Program-made: the position numbers and the translations under genes
The notes under the pieces: generated by a model
Told to the model about the DNA's origin: nothing
Databases searched by the model: none
Seen by the model: only the letters and a program-made list of their open reading frames with translations
Shown here: one piece after another, positions 18,490 through 27,271 of the stretch
Position numbering within the stretch: position 1 is the first letter of the stretch
How the letters are laid out: every line of letters begins with the position of its first letter
Assembly (NCBI GenBank): GCA_003427395.1
Contig: BFEA01000030.1
Coordinates: 664,119 to 691,389 of the forward strand
Origin: Chara braunii
Taxonomy: Eukaryota; Streptophyta; Charophyceae; Charales; Characeae
Direction of reading: 5' to 3'
Length of the DNA stretch: 27,271 bases

Positions 18490-21400
18490 CGAATGGACAA
18501 AGACATGCAAGGGGTCCCAAAAGAACAGACAAACCACAACTACCCGCATCCAAAACTCGAGCAGAAAGGGTCCACTAGATGGTCCTATCGACAAGGCTTA
18601 GGTATGCTACGTGGAATATTCGAGGACTGGGCGATTCTAGTGGGAGATGCAAAAAGACACATTTACGTATTTGGATTCACAAAAATAATATCCAATTCAT
18701 CTACCTGCAAGAAACAAAATTAAATGAAGAAAAAATGAATGATATACGAGGCTGGTGGGAGGGCCCACACCAGTAGATGGAACGGAGGGTGGAGTAGCGA
18801 TTCTAATTGACAAAAATGTAGAATTAGAAGAATTGGATAATTATGAAGATCCAAATGAGAGATTCGCTTGGATTAAAATAGTCGTTAGAAAGGAGGACTG
18901 GTCTATTATGACTATATATGAACTAGTCCATTACCAAGACAAAATTGATTTTTTTGCAGTTTTGTCTGCATATATGTCAGATTCATATAACTTGATAATA
19001 GTCGGTGACTAAAATACAGTTTTCAACCCTGACCTCAATTCATTTAATGTCAAACCGTAGAGGACAGACTCCTTGATTCTGGCCCAACGGACAAAAGCAC
19101 ACGTTCTATCAGATTTATTCAGACTATTTAATCCATAGGTAAATTGTTACACTTGGTTCGGGCCCAAACCTTCGAGAAACACCCCAGCACCCCGAAAGTG
19201 TTTAGAATGTTTTTCTGGTTCGCGGTAGCCTTTGGGACAGGGCTATATGGTGCGAAGTATGGACCGAGATAATGCTTATGGATGTACTGGCTAAAGATAT
19301 AGTGGAGCGGTACCGTGGAAAGATACGAAGGTGTGATAAATTGGGTAAACTGCGAAATGCAATTTTGGCAGGGCGCAAAAGGCATGTTTGATAATATAGA
19401 TGACTGGGCAGAAACGAGAATAACAATAGTTCATCCAACACTCAAGTAATTTTCACGTATGAAAACAGCAGACCGGTCGGGGAAAGAAAATTCATTAATC
19501 AAAGTTATAAAAAAAAACAGAATAAAAAATGGGATCAGATCCTTTCGCAAACTTATTTTTGTCTGATAAAAGAAGTGAACTCCTTTCCCAATTGGAACAA
19601 CTGGAGATTCAAATCGAGTGTGAATGGTGGAAAAATTTGAGAATTAGGGGAATCGTAGGATATGACAGGATGGCGAAATTGACTTTTAGATGATTAATTT
19701 AGCGGCAGTCTTAACGACTAATCAGAGAACTCATTCACCATTTGTCATAAATGCACCAGTTGCTACATACACCATAAATCTATGTTCCTATGCATTGGAA
19801 TATTACAGGGATATTGTATCCACAAGACACCCAGTTGACCCTCCAAACCTATATTTATCCGAGTTTTCAGACTTTTGGGTCCCTTTGAAAAAAAAGATCT
19901 TAGTGTCAACCAAGGAAGAGATAGATACGCCTATAACACAAAAGGAAATTGAGCAAGCAGCGAAACAGATGGCGAAAGGTAAGTGTCCAGGCTTAGACGG
20001 ACCTCCAATTGAATTATATATGTCTTGTTGGACTGGTTTTACTCCCTTCTTATTCAAAATCTATAATAGGGCATTGGAGACGGGATCTCTCCTGCCAAAG
20101 TTCACAAAAGATATGATCACGCTCCTCTATAAGAAGGGTGATAAGAGATAAGTATATACTTGAAAACCAATTTCCCTGTTAAACATGATTTATAAATTAT
20201 TGGCGAAAACGATGACTAATCGCTTGGCGAAATTATTACATGAGTTGATTGGGTGGGAACAAGAGACCTTTGTAAAATGAGGGTTTATTTTTGAAAATAT
20301 AATGACAATTCTACAAGCCTTAAAGATTATAGGGAAAGAGAAGAGAGACATAGCAATACTCCTACTGGATAAGAAAAAAACATATGATAAGGTAGGATGA
20401 AGCTTTGTTTATACATCTCTTAAAGAAATGGATTTTGGAAACGCTTTCGGTAAAGTGGTGCAAGCAAGCTACCACCAAGCGCAGTCAGTAGTAACGGTGA
20501 ATGGTAGAGTCTCTGAGGAATTCTCTCTCACAAGATCACTATGATAGGGTTGTCCGTTAGCTCCCCTCTTGTTTGTCATTCAGCCTGAGGTTTTACTTGA
20601 AAATATTAGAACAAATAATTTAATAACAGGTCTTAAGGTATCTCCACACACACAGTGGAAAGGCGGCGCTATAGCGAATGACTTAACAATAGCATGTGAA
20701 AACACACCGGTAACACTAACTGAACTTAGATGAGTCTTAGACAAGTATTATGAGCTATCAGAGGCTTCAATAAACTGGGATAAATCGGTATTTTTTCTCT
20801 CCTCCCCCCGAAGGTGTTATGTGTTGATTGGGGCCTGAAACAAATACTAGCTAACTCGGCAGATCGTTTCTGGGGTTTGCAAGTATCTTTATCAAATTGT
20901 GCGGATATGGAGGATTCAATTTTGGTTGAAAAAGTGAACTCGAAGGATTGCAGGTTGGATCAGGAATGACAAACTCTCTCTATATGGAAGAGTCTTGGTC
21001 ATGTCTTTAACAACCCTTTACCTCCTGTGTTCCCACTTTCGATACATTTACTGGGGGAAGACGCCTATGCAAGTATAAAAATAACGGCGACACGTTACCT
21101 GTAAAAACCTTCGGCAACAAAACATTAAGGATATATGGTGAAAGCGGTCAGGGAGGTAATCGCCGCCCCGAGAGATTAGGGAGTCTTAGGAATTTTTGAC
21201 TCGATAAAACAGAACCTGAGACTGTTTAGTAAGTGGGTTATTTCTGCAGTCTTTGGGAACACGAACAAACTGTGGGTATATTTGGGAGAACGCATCTGGT
21301 GAAGGAATGGGGTCTTTCAAATCCCGCACATGTATGGGCCTATATGTTCATCCCCTCATTTGCGAGGAAAAAAACCAAGTCAAACGTGTGGAGAAACATA

Positions 21401-21600
21401 CTATTTGAGTGGAATATAGTTCAACACCTAATAAAGAAACCCCCTCTACCAAGCACGAAGTGCTAAATCAGATCCTGTTTGAAAATGAACTCTTAAAATA
21501 AGAGGATGGTTCAGTCTTTCTAGTAGATGGGAGCAAGGGCTCCTTTGGGAGGTTTTGGGCTGACAAAGGGGTGTTACAAGTCAAAGATATGCAACAGAAA
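18490..21600 (+). pseudogene. LINE ORF2 (endonuclease and reverse transcriptase), broken
   Basis: ORF2 nicks target DNA and copies the element RNA there (target-primed reverse transcription). The endonuclease starts with a YATWNIRGL motif (from 18603). Its catalytic glutamate lies in QETKL (codon 18711-18713), followed by GGVAILI and a GDxN motif in which the third codon is a stop (19010). A frameshift near 18774 splits the domain. The reverse transcriptase shows KCPGLDG (about 19980), LLYKKGD, PISLLN, a motif A with Asp at 20368-20370 followed by K-x-YD, a GCPLAP motif (20548 onward) preceded by two stops (20542, 20545), and an IAND sequence at 20671-20682 where an active enzyme has (F/Y)ADD. 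SINWDKS and LSLYGRVLV follow, and a C-terminal part with ARKKTKSNVWRN and GSFGRFWADKG reaches about 21590. With the catalytic Asp of the ADD motif changed and many stops present, it cannot be active. Confidence 0.85.
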
Positions 21601-21620
21601 AATTCCCACAAGAAATTAAA

Positions 21621-22084
21621 GTAAAAAAATATATTTTATTAAAAAGTAATCCTTCATATTTAAAAATTATCATTCCAACGTTCGTCAAATTTTAAAATTT
21701 TCAGTTTCATTTAATAAGTCCCCGTCTAAAAATGAGCTTTCCCTTCCAACTATATCTATTTGTTGAAGATAAAATGAAAGTCCGGGCGAGTTTATGAAAT
21801 GTCTTTGTTAAATTTTAATTGTACTACAGCAAATACCTTCTAATTTAAATTCAATTAGCCTATTTATGATTGAAAATCCTTATATAGAATGAAAGTGTAA
21901 TTAAAATATTTCATGAAGTCATTCAAGCTTTCACTCCATCTTTAGCATGCAGTCTAAATAAAAAGGAATACCCCATCCCTTGAAGGGAAATTTTTAAGTA
22001 AGGCAGAAATTTTTAAAAGTGAAATGGCATTTTTAAGATGGAATGAAAATTTGAAACTTATAATGTAATTTTACTATAGAATGA
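21621..22084. other. AT-rich stretch, possible old inverted-repeat element
   Basis: No gene. The left end (about 21645-21690, with CATTCCAACG) and the right end (about 22038-22080, with GATGGAATGAAAATTT) are weakly complementary, which could mark a very old MITE. Similarity is too low to assert this. It may also include the LINE 3' untranslated region. Confidence 0.3.
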
Positions 22085-22929
22085 TGATTTAATTCTTGGA
22101 ATTTTTTTGGTTGTACGTGGGATACTCATAGTACAGAGTGGTAAGGTCTGCAGGTCATGCGGCGAAAACTGTCACATTCGCAGCAACTCCTAGAAAATAT
22201 TAACAAACTACAGCAGTCAGTACCTGATTATTGGTTAAGCCTCCTGCGCAATACTGGGGGAAACCCCCCATATACCTGATGGGGAGACCCAGATAATGCT
22301 CAAGGTATCTTGAAGATTTTAGGCCCGGAACTGAACCAAGGAGTAAAGGTGGAACTCTGGAGAGAACAACGAGGGAAAAACACATATACGAAGTTGAATC
22401 ACGGTGGGGAGAAGGTGATACAGACCATAAAAGACGTGAAGGAAGTGCGGGTTTCGCAGTCGAGTGTTGAATTTTCCAAAGCTATATTGATTACTCATAC
22501 CCCGGGACGACTTCAGGTTGAACCACTACTTAGTAAGTGCCTGGATGTGGAAACAACATGAGTTTACTCCCCAACACCTTTTTACAAAACAAAGTTCGGA
22601 GTACGGATCCTGCAGACATCAAGGAAAACTCAGGTGCTGGTAGTGGCAGGGTAAAGGATGCGGAAAGAACAGGGTTTCCAACTAGGAAATACGAATCTAC
22701 CAAACTTACAGAAAACCCTAAAGAACTATCCCTTCCCGAAAACAAGCAAGCATTATGTGGAGCCAATTAATATTAATAATTGTAACTGCTACCTAGCTAT
22801 CCTCCAAGGGGATGGAGGTGGAAGAGAAATGCTCAAGGTGCAACTGGGGCTGGGAGACAAGCAATCATCTGTGGCTATATTGCCCCCTAACGAGCCAACT
22901 GTGAAACTGGTGGATTAAAAATTGAATGA
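22085..22929. other. Unassigned region with short frames
   Basis: Several overlapping plus-strand frames (22310-22561, 22537-22770, 22658-22918) encode polar peptides of 77-86 residues without recognisable domains. They shift frame from one to the next as a decayed gene would. I cannot name a family. A G5-AAA-C5 hairpin lies at 22256-22268. Confidence 0.35.
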
Positions 22930-23775
22930 ATTTTATATTTTGTCGGGCCCGTTTCAGAGTGAGCCTCAACTCTTGCATGCTCCGAGGATGTCGACAAGTT
23001 GCAGCGCCCCGGTAACATGGCTTCCTCGAGCCTGTACCCGGGCCTGTTTGGGCCCCCGAAGGGTTTTTAGCGAAGGGGGTCTTTTTGTTGGGTGTCGGGC
23101 CTTTTGCAGCGCCCTGGTACCGAGGCATATGCCGAACCTAGGTCCAACGTGTCGTGGCCCTTGTGGTCCCCACACAAAAGGGTACCAGGCCTTGTCGAAT
23201 TCCGTAAGGCTCGGCCTTCGGAATTAATAAGCTCGCGGCCCACGGTCCCTTTCTCAGTCTTAGGCTCGGAGGTTTCCCTTCGGCCTTACTTAGGGCCCGA
23301 GTGTCAAGGCCCCAAGGGCGCCCGAGCAATGATATCCTTTTACACCGATCCTCCAATGTACCATTGGTGTAGTCTGTCACTTAGTTCGCCTGGGGCTCGC
23401 CTTAAGAACTCAGCACCTTCTCTGTTTGGCCCATCGCCCGGAACTTAATGTTAGTCAGGCGTCTGTGTTTCTTATCCGTTACCCGGTGCCTCTGACTTTC
23501 CTTTGGTGTTGCCTTACCTATGTATCCTAACCACGATAAGTCTCCATAGTGTTCATAGAAGGATGCTCTTCCTGAGCCTCATGATCCGCCTTTTTCTTGA
23601 GGTATTGGTTCTGACTCCTGTGACGTGGATCTGGTATCATAGTCTTTCGATGTCAGTCGTAGTCCCACCCGGTAGAACAGGTCGATCCGGTATCCGTCAG
23701 ATGCATCCATCAAGGAAGTAAAGGGCGGCGTAAGGTCAGAGCCCCCTGACAACGTGGTTGTGCACAGAGGACGTG
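22930..23775. other. GC-rich unassigned region
   Basis: Rich in GGCCC, CCGAAGG and GGTACC words, with a repeated GCAGCGCCC-GGTA block (about 23002 and 23107). Open frames on both strands have no recognisable domain. It looks like old repeat DNA. Confidence 0.35.
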
Positions 23776-24875
23776 GTTGTCTGTGCTGCCCACCAAACTG
23801 TGATAGACTGTCTGTCACACAGACTGTGACAGACGGTCTGTCACACAGATTGTCAGTGTGAATGCAGCAAGTGTGTGTGTGTGTGTGTGTGTCAAACAGT
23901 CTGTCACAGTCTATCACAATCTGTTGGGCAGCGCACAAACTGTGACAGAGTCTGTCCGCTAGGGCCACACAGACTCTATCACAGTTTGTGTGGGCTGCCT
24001 ACCAGACTGTGACAGACTGTCGGTTACACAGACTGGTGGGGGCCAACTCACACAGAGTCCGTCGCAATTTGTGTGACATATTGTCTGTCATAGTCTGTGT
24101 CACCGACAGTCTGACAAAGTCTGGTGGACAGCACACAGACTGTGACAGAGTCTGTCTAGTACGGGCACACAAACTCTGTCACACTCTATGTGTGCTGCCC
24201 ACCAGACTGTGGCAGACTGTCTGTCACAAAGACTGTGACAGACAGTCTGTCACACAGACTGTCTATGTGAATGTACCAAGTGTGTGTGTGTGTCAAACAG
24301 TCTGTCACAATCTATCACAATCTGTTGGGCAGCGCACAGACTGTGACAGAGTCTGTCCGCTAGGGTTACACAGACTCTGTCACAATCTGTGTTTGCTGCC
24401 CATCAGATTGTGACAGACTGTCGGTCACACAGACTGGTGGGGGCCAGCTCACACAGAGTCCATCGCAGTCTGTGTGACATACTGTTTGTCACAGTCTGTA
24501 TCACCGACAATCTGTCACAGTCTGGTGGGCAGCACACAGACTGTGACAGAGTCTGTCCGGTACGGACACACAAACTCTGTCACACTCTGTGTGTGCTGCC
24601 CACTAGACTGTGACAGACTATCGGTCACACAGACTGTGACAAACAATATGTCCCACATACTGCGACAGACTCTATGTGAGTTGGCCCCCACCGTTCTGTG
24701 TGCTGCAATGTCTGCTGGGCACAGTCTATGTGTGCTGCCCAACAGACTGTCTGTCACAGTCTTATGTGCTGCCCTACAAACTGACGGTGACATACTGTGA
24801 AAGACAATCTGTCACATACAGGTCAGTCTGTTGGGCAACACATACAGACTGTTACAGACAGTCTGTGTGTGTTGC
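23776..24875. repeat. Palindrome-based satellite, about 200-bp repeat with 401-bp higher-order unit
   Basis: The array is built from ACAGACTGTGACAGA-type words and their complements. The landmark CCGCTAGGG recurs at 23956 and 24357 (401 bp). A second landmark (GTACGGGCACAC/GTACGGACACAC) alternates with it. Large hairpins lie at 23926-23999, 24122-24203, 24327-24401 and 24527-24601, spaced 196-205 bp. Each begins near GGGCAGC, or GGACAGC in the 24122 unit, and closes with GCTGCC. Open frames of up to 141 residues are by-products. The array covers about 2.75 higher-order units and decays after about 24640. Confidence 0.85.
23871..23892. repeat. (GT)11 microsatellite within the satellite
   Basis: GT dinucleotides, expanded relative to the equivalent position in the next higher-order unit (near 24281). 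Confidence 0.9.
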
Positions 24876-25204
24876 GTAGGGAAACGGGGCGGATCTGGTG
24901 GGGGGAACTACCATTGCAGAACAGAGAACCCCCCACCCCCACCACATCAACTGTGGATCTGACGACACCGGGGGGGTCAGGGACACCACCTATGCTTCCC
25001 CGACCCTTATATATATAAAAAATAATTAAAAAAAATACGTCCGCGTTCGCTAATTTCTGGAGCCTGTTCGCGTTCGGGCGAAAGTGTTCGCGTTCGCTGG
25101 TGAATGCGAACGGGGTGCTACACATGCATTTTTTTACTAATGTGTCAAAACGTTTGAAAAAAGGACTAGACATATATGCACGTCTAAGTCGGTAACATTA
25201 CTTT
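24876..25204. other. Spacer between satellite and SINE copy 2
   Basis: It has a C-rich stretch near 24930, an AT-rich TATATATAAAAA stretch near 25010, and repeated GTTCGCGTTCG words at about 25040-25110 that include CGTTCGC/GCGAACG. No gene. Confidence 0.4.
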
Positions 25205-25645
25205 GTTGTGTGGCGCGTGGTTAGGTTAGGATGTCCTAGTCGACAGATGTAGAATCGCACATGGGAGATCAGCGCCTCACACGACGATTCGCCTGCAGGT
25301 CCGATCCAGGCGTGGACCGCGTATACCCCCTATGCTACAACGTACGTGAAATGCCCTCGGCCGGTCGACCTTCGTGATTGCACGTAAAAGCTTTTGTGTG
25401 TGGCGCAGTTGCTCGGCGGGGATACGCCCACCCAAGAGATGGTGACAACTCCAACGGGTGGAGGTAAGTTGTACCTCGGAAAACCCTATCATGTCCTAGG
25501 GGCTCGATGGAGGTATAGCTGGCGCACTCGGTCGGAGCGGCTCCACTCCTTCCCTTTACGTGACGAGACTCGCGAATCTGTCAGTCCTGCGTGACGTGGT
25601 CATGAAGGTCCCCTCTGGAGGGACCGTGCGCACGACAATTGTTTT
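25205..25645 (+). mobile_element. tRNA-derived SINE, copy 2
   Basis: Same family as 4830-5257, in the opposite orientation. Box A-like TGGCGCGTGGTTAGG lies at 25211-25225. Box B is decayed (GGTCCGATCC at 25298-25307). Shared body blocks run through CCCCCTATGCTACA, GAAATGCCCTC, CCCACCCAAG and GGTGGAGGTAAGTTGTACCT, with a looser 3' part that includes CCTGCGTGACG. A 6-bp hairpin GGTCCC/GGGACC lies near the 3' end. The 3' tail is not defined. No coding function is expected. Confidence 0.75.
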
Positions 25646-26521
25646 TAGACCCAGCCATCCAAGGTAAGATCAAACTTTTGATCCGCACGATGATGACATA
25701 GTCATAATGAAATTGATAACACCTAATATTGAGGAAAAGCTAAATCCACAGTTCCTCCAAAATGACTGGTTATATCGCTTAAAGGCGTGTAGACCGTCCA
25801 CCCGGTACCAATACCTACTTCCACTAAGTATAATTTATAAGAAGTAACAATGGTGGTTGTAATAACAAAAAATTGATATTGTTAAACCGTGGAAAAACCA
25901 TATCAGGCGTTCCAATAAAAAAATGAACAAACCAGTTTTCAAAATCACCCATAAGACCTAGTGGCAGATTGGTATAGAAAGACAGATGTAGGTCGGTCGC
26001 AAAACAGAAGTTGGTGACTCTTTTTCATTAGGGCGAGAAACTACCCACTTGCTGCTCATTGTAGAAGGGAAGTTAGTATCGTCTCCATAGTTCAGGGGTT
26101 GAACTTTGTTGCATCAATCTGACCTCTCCGTTGCGATAAGGTTCGCAGAAAGGTTGGAATGTATCCAGACTTGAATCTTAGGACTAAGGCAGTAGGTAGT
26201 AGAATTTGAGCCTTGACTCGAGGAATTGCTTTACGCCTTAGCTCACTTTAGATAGGTATAATGATAGTTTAAAATGAATAAAACTTTATTGGATGTCGGG
26301 GGTAGGGAGACCCATAGCTCTTAGGTTCCTAATTGGAAAAGTTCTATTACATTGGTTGGTAATGCGAGTGACAAACTCCATTATAATAAGCGAAGTCGGG
26401 TAACGCTCCCAGTCATGACCTCTATGGGAGGTTGATCAATTTGTTTTTATGAATGAGTAATTAGTATCAATGCCTTTCGTTTTTTTTTTAAAACCACCGC
26501 TACCCCCCGAGTTGGAAATTA
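25646..26521. other. Unassigned region
   Basis: No gene, RNA or repeat that I can support across about 870 bp. Composition is AT-rich with a short T run near 26482. Confidence 0.35.
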
Positions 26522-26559
26522 CGGTCGACCGGTAGGTGGTGTGGCGCCGTCCTACCGGT
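26522..26559. repeat. Overlapping palindrome and 9-bp hairpin
   Basis: CGGTCGACCG (26522-26531) is a perfect palindrome. It overlaps ACCGGTAGG (26528-26536), which pairs with CCTACCGGT (26551-26559). CCGGTAGGTG is also directly repeated. Confidence 0.75.
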
Positions 26560-26866
26560 AGGTGAGGCAACTACCGGACATAGTTTAGAGGCCCAAGTCC
26601 TGACCACTGGACCCACGCTTAGAGGCGGTTGTAAATAGCAGCCACTGGCGGGCCTTGGTGGGGGGTACTATGCATTTTCTGATATCCGCCATCGTCGGGG
26701 CCGTTGCCTTTCATTCACGTGCCGTTTTAAATTTTGTTTTTTTTTTTCCCTTTTTGCAGGCCGTAACATGATTTCTGGTTGTTCCAAAGTCTGCGAGCTT
26801 ACAAAAAAAAAATATGCGCCTCGCCACCCCGCTCTCGCAAAAAAAAAATGAAGGTATGCATCTGTC

Positions 26867-27077
26867 CATGTTCTTGGGGAAGTTCATTCTCATTTTGCAC
26901 GTCGATGACCAATTGTGGTACGTGTATCGGACCATGTTCTTGCGGGAAGTTCATTCATATTATGCACATGTGGAGAGTTGTGTGGCGATGAGCAATGGGC
27001 ATGTGGGCATCGCCTCACCACTGTTGACATGTGCAAAATGAGAAAGAACTTTCCGATATAACATGGCCAGATGCACC
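26867..27077. repeat. Foldback repeat with an extra direct copy
   Basis: Arms at about 26922-26990 and 27008-27075 are complementary over most of 69 nt. The inner GGCGATG/CATCGCC is perfect, and the outer block pairs ATCGGACCATGTTCTTGCGG with its near-complement. The CATGTTCTTG-GGGAAGTTCATTC block occurs once more in direct orientation at 26867. The right arm matches the copy at 9265-9312, so this is a dispersed family that here forms a hairpin. Confidence 0.75.
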
Positions 27078-27183
27078 CGCCATATTTCGAGAATGTGACC
27101 CCCTGCCATTTTCCCGTGATTGAAGTTATCCACGGTGGCGAATGACGTGGACAGACAAAGTTACGAGCCGAAGGAAGGAGGGA

Positions 27184-27185
<2 letters not shown>

Positions 27186-27271
<86 letters not shown>
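27186..27271. repeat. (GA)n microsatellite reaching the window edge
   Basis: At least 43 AG/GA dinucleotides, running off the right end. Confidence 0.97.

Larger units (their letters stand above)
16646..21620 (+). mobile_element. Decayed L1/Tx1-type LINE (non-LTR retrotransposon), about 5 kb
   Basis: Two consecutive plus-strand coding regions match the LINE order. ORF1 has a zinc-knuckle-like motif and charged regions. ORF2 has an apurinic-type endonuclease followed by a reverse transcriptase and a C-terminal extension. The length is normal for this group. Both regions have several in-frame stops and frameshifts, so the copy is dead. The 3' end is placed where ORF2 homology stops and AT-rich DNA with TAAAAAAATA begins. 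No target-site duplication was identified. The 5' end is placed just after the terminal hairpin of repeat unit 2. The clade is judged from motif style only. Confidence 0.85.

Noticed and set aside
21640-22080. A second MITE with weak terminal inverted repeats
   Set aside because: Arm similarity is about what AT-rich DNA gives by chance. Recorded only as a possibility.
23988-24793. Plus- and minus-strand frames of 92-141 residues rich in Cys, Thr and Asp
   Set aside because: They fall entirely inside the satellite and repeat with it.

Overview
The window looks like accessory, transposon-rich nuclear DNA of a eukaryote. No intact protein-coding gene could be supported. The evidence for a eukaryote is a tRNA-derived SINE family with an RNA polymerase III box B, a long decayed L1/Tx1-type LINE with an endonuclease and a reverse transcriptase, CT, GA and GT microsatellites, an 81-bp minisatellite, a complex satellite and a foldback MITE-like element. 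CpG is not obviously depleted, which argues against a vertebrate. The zinc-knuckle ORF1, abundant GA/CT tracts and SINE/LINE mixture would fit a large streptophyte (plant or charophyte) genome. That assignment is inference and should be held loosely.

Layout. Positions 1-1260 hold three copies of a CGGCAGCGCTTCC-type motif, followed by an array of hairpins whose 16-19 nt loop is conserved while the flanking stems differ but remain complementary. Positions 1449-3628 are an 81-bp minisatellite with internal inversions, and an orphan hairpin unit of the first array lies just beyond it at 3846-3872. Positions 4352-4646 are a foldback MITE-like element carrying nested palindromes. Positions 4830-5257 are a SINE on the minus strand. 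Positions 5480-6264 are rich in short perfect hairpins with tiny, often A-rich loops. Positions 6506-6640 repeat the CGGCGGCGCTTCC motif cluster and are followed at 7022-7870 by a second hairpin array with a different conserved loop (AACTTAT). The first 8 kb therefore contain two modules with the same order: motif cluster, spacer, hairpin array.

Positions 7870-10830 are mostly unassigned, with a probable third SINE relic at 9480-9720. Two diverged direct repeats of about 1.8 kb (about 10830-12640 and 14790-16665) end in the same hairpin (core ATACCC TTGTAA GGGTAT). The second carries a near-identical 174-bp triplication with two N bases and abuts the LINE. The LINE runs from about 16650 to 21620 on the plus strand. 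It has ORF1 (zinc-knuckle-like motif, long glutamate run, basic segment) and ORF2 (endonuclease, reverse transcriptase), both broken by stops and frameshifts.

Positions 21620-23770 are unassigned AT-rich and then GC-rich DNA. Positions 23776-24875 are a satellite with a roughly 200-bp repeat and a 401-bp higher-order period, built around hairpins of about 75-80 nt. A second SINE copy lies at 25205-25645 on the plus strand. A foldback repeat lies at 26867-27077, and a GA microsatellite runs off the right edge.

The strongest theme is inverted symmetry. Most elements that are not the LINE or the SINE are built from hairpins, and in two arrays the loop is conserved while the stems change in a complementary way. 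Nothing in the window looks like an operon or a functional gene set.
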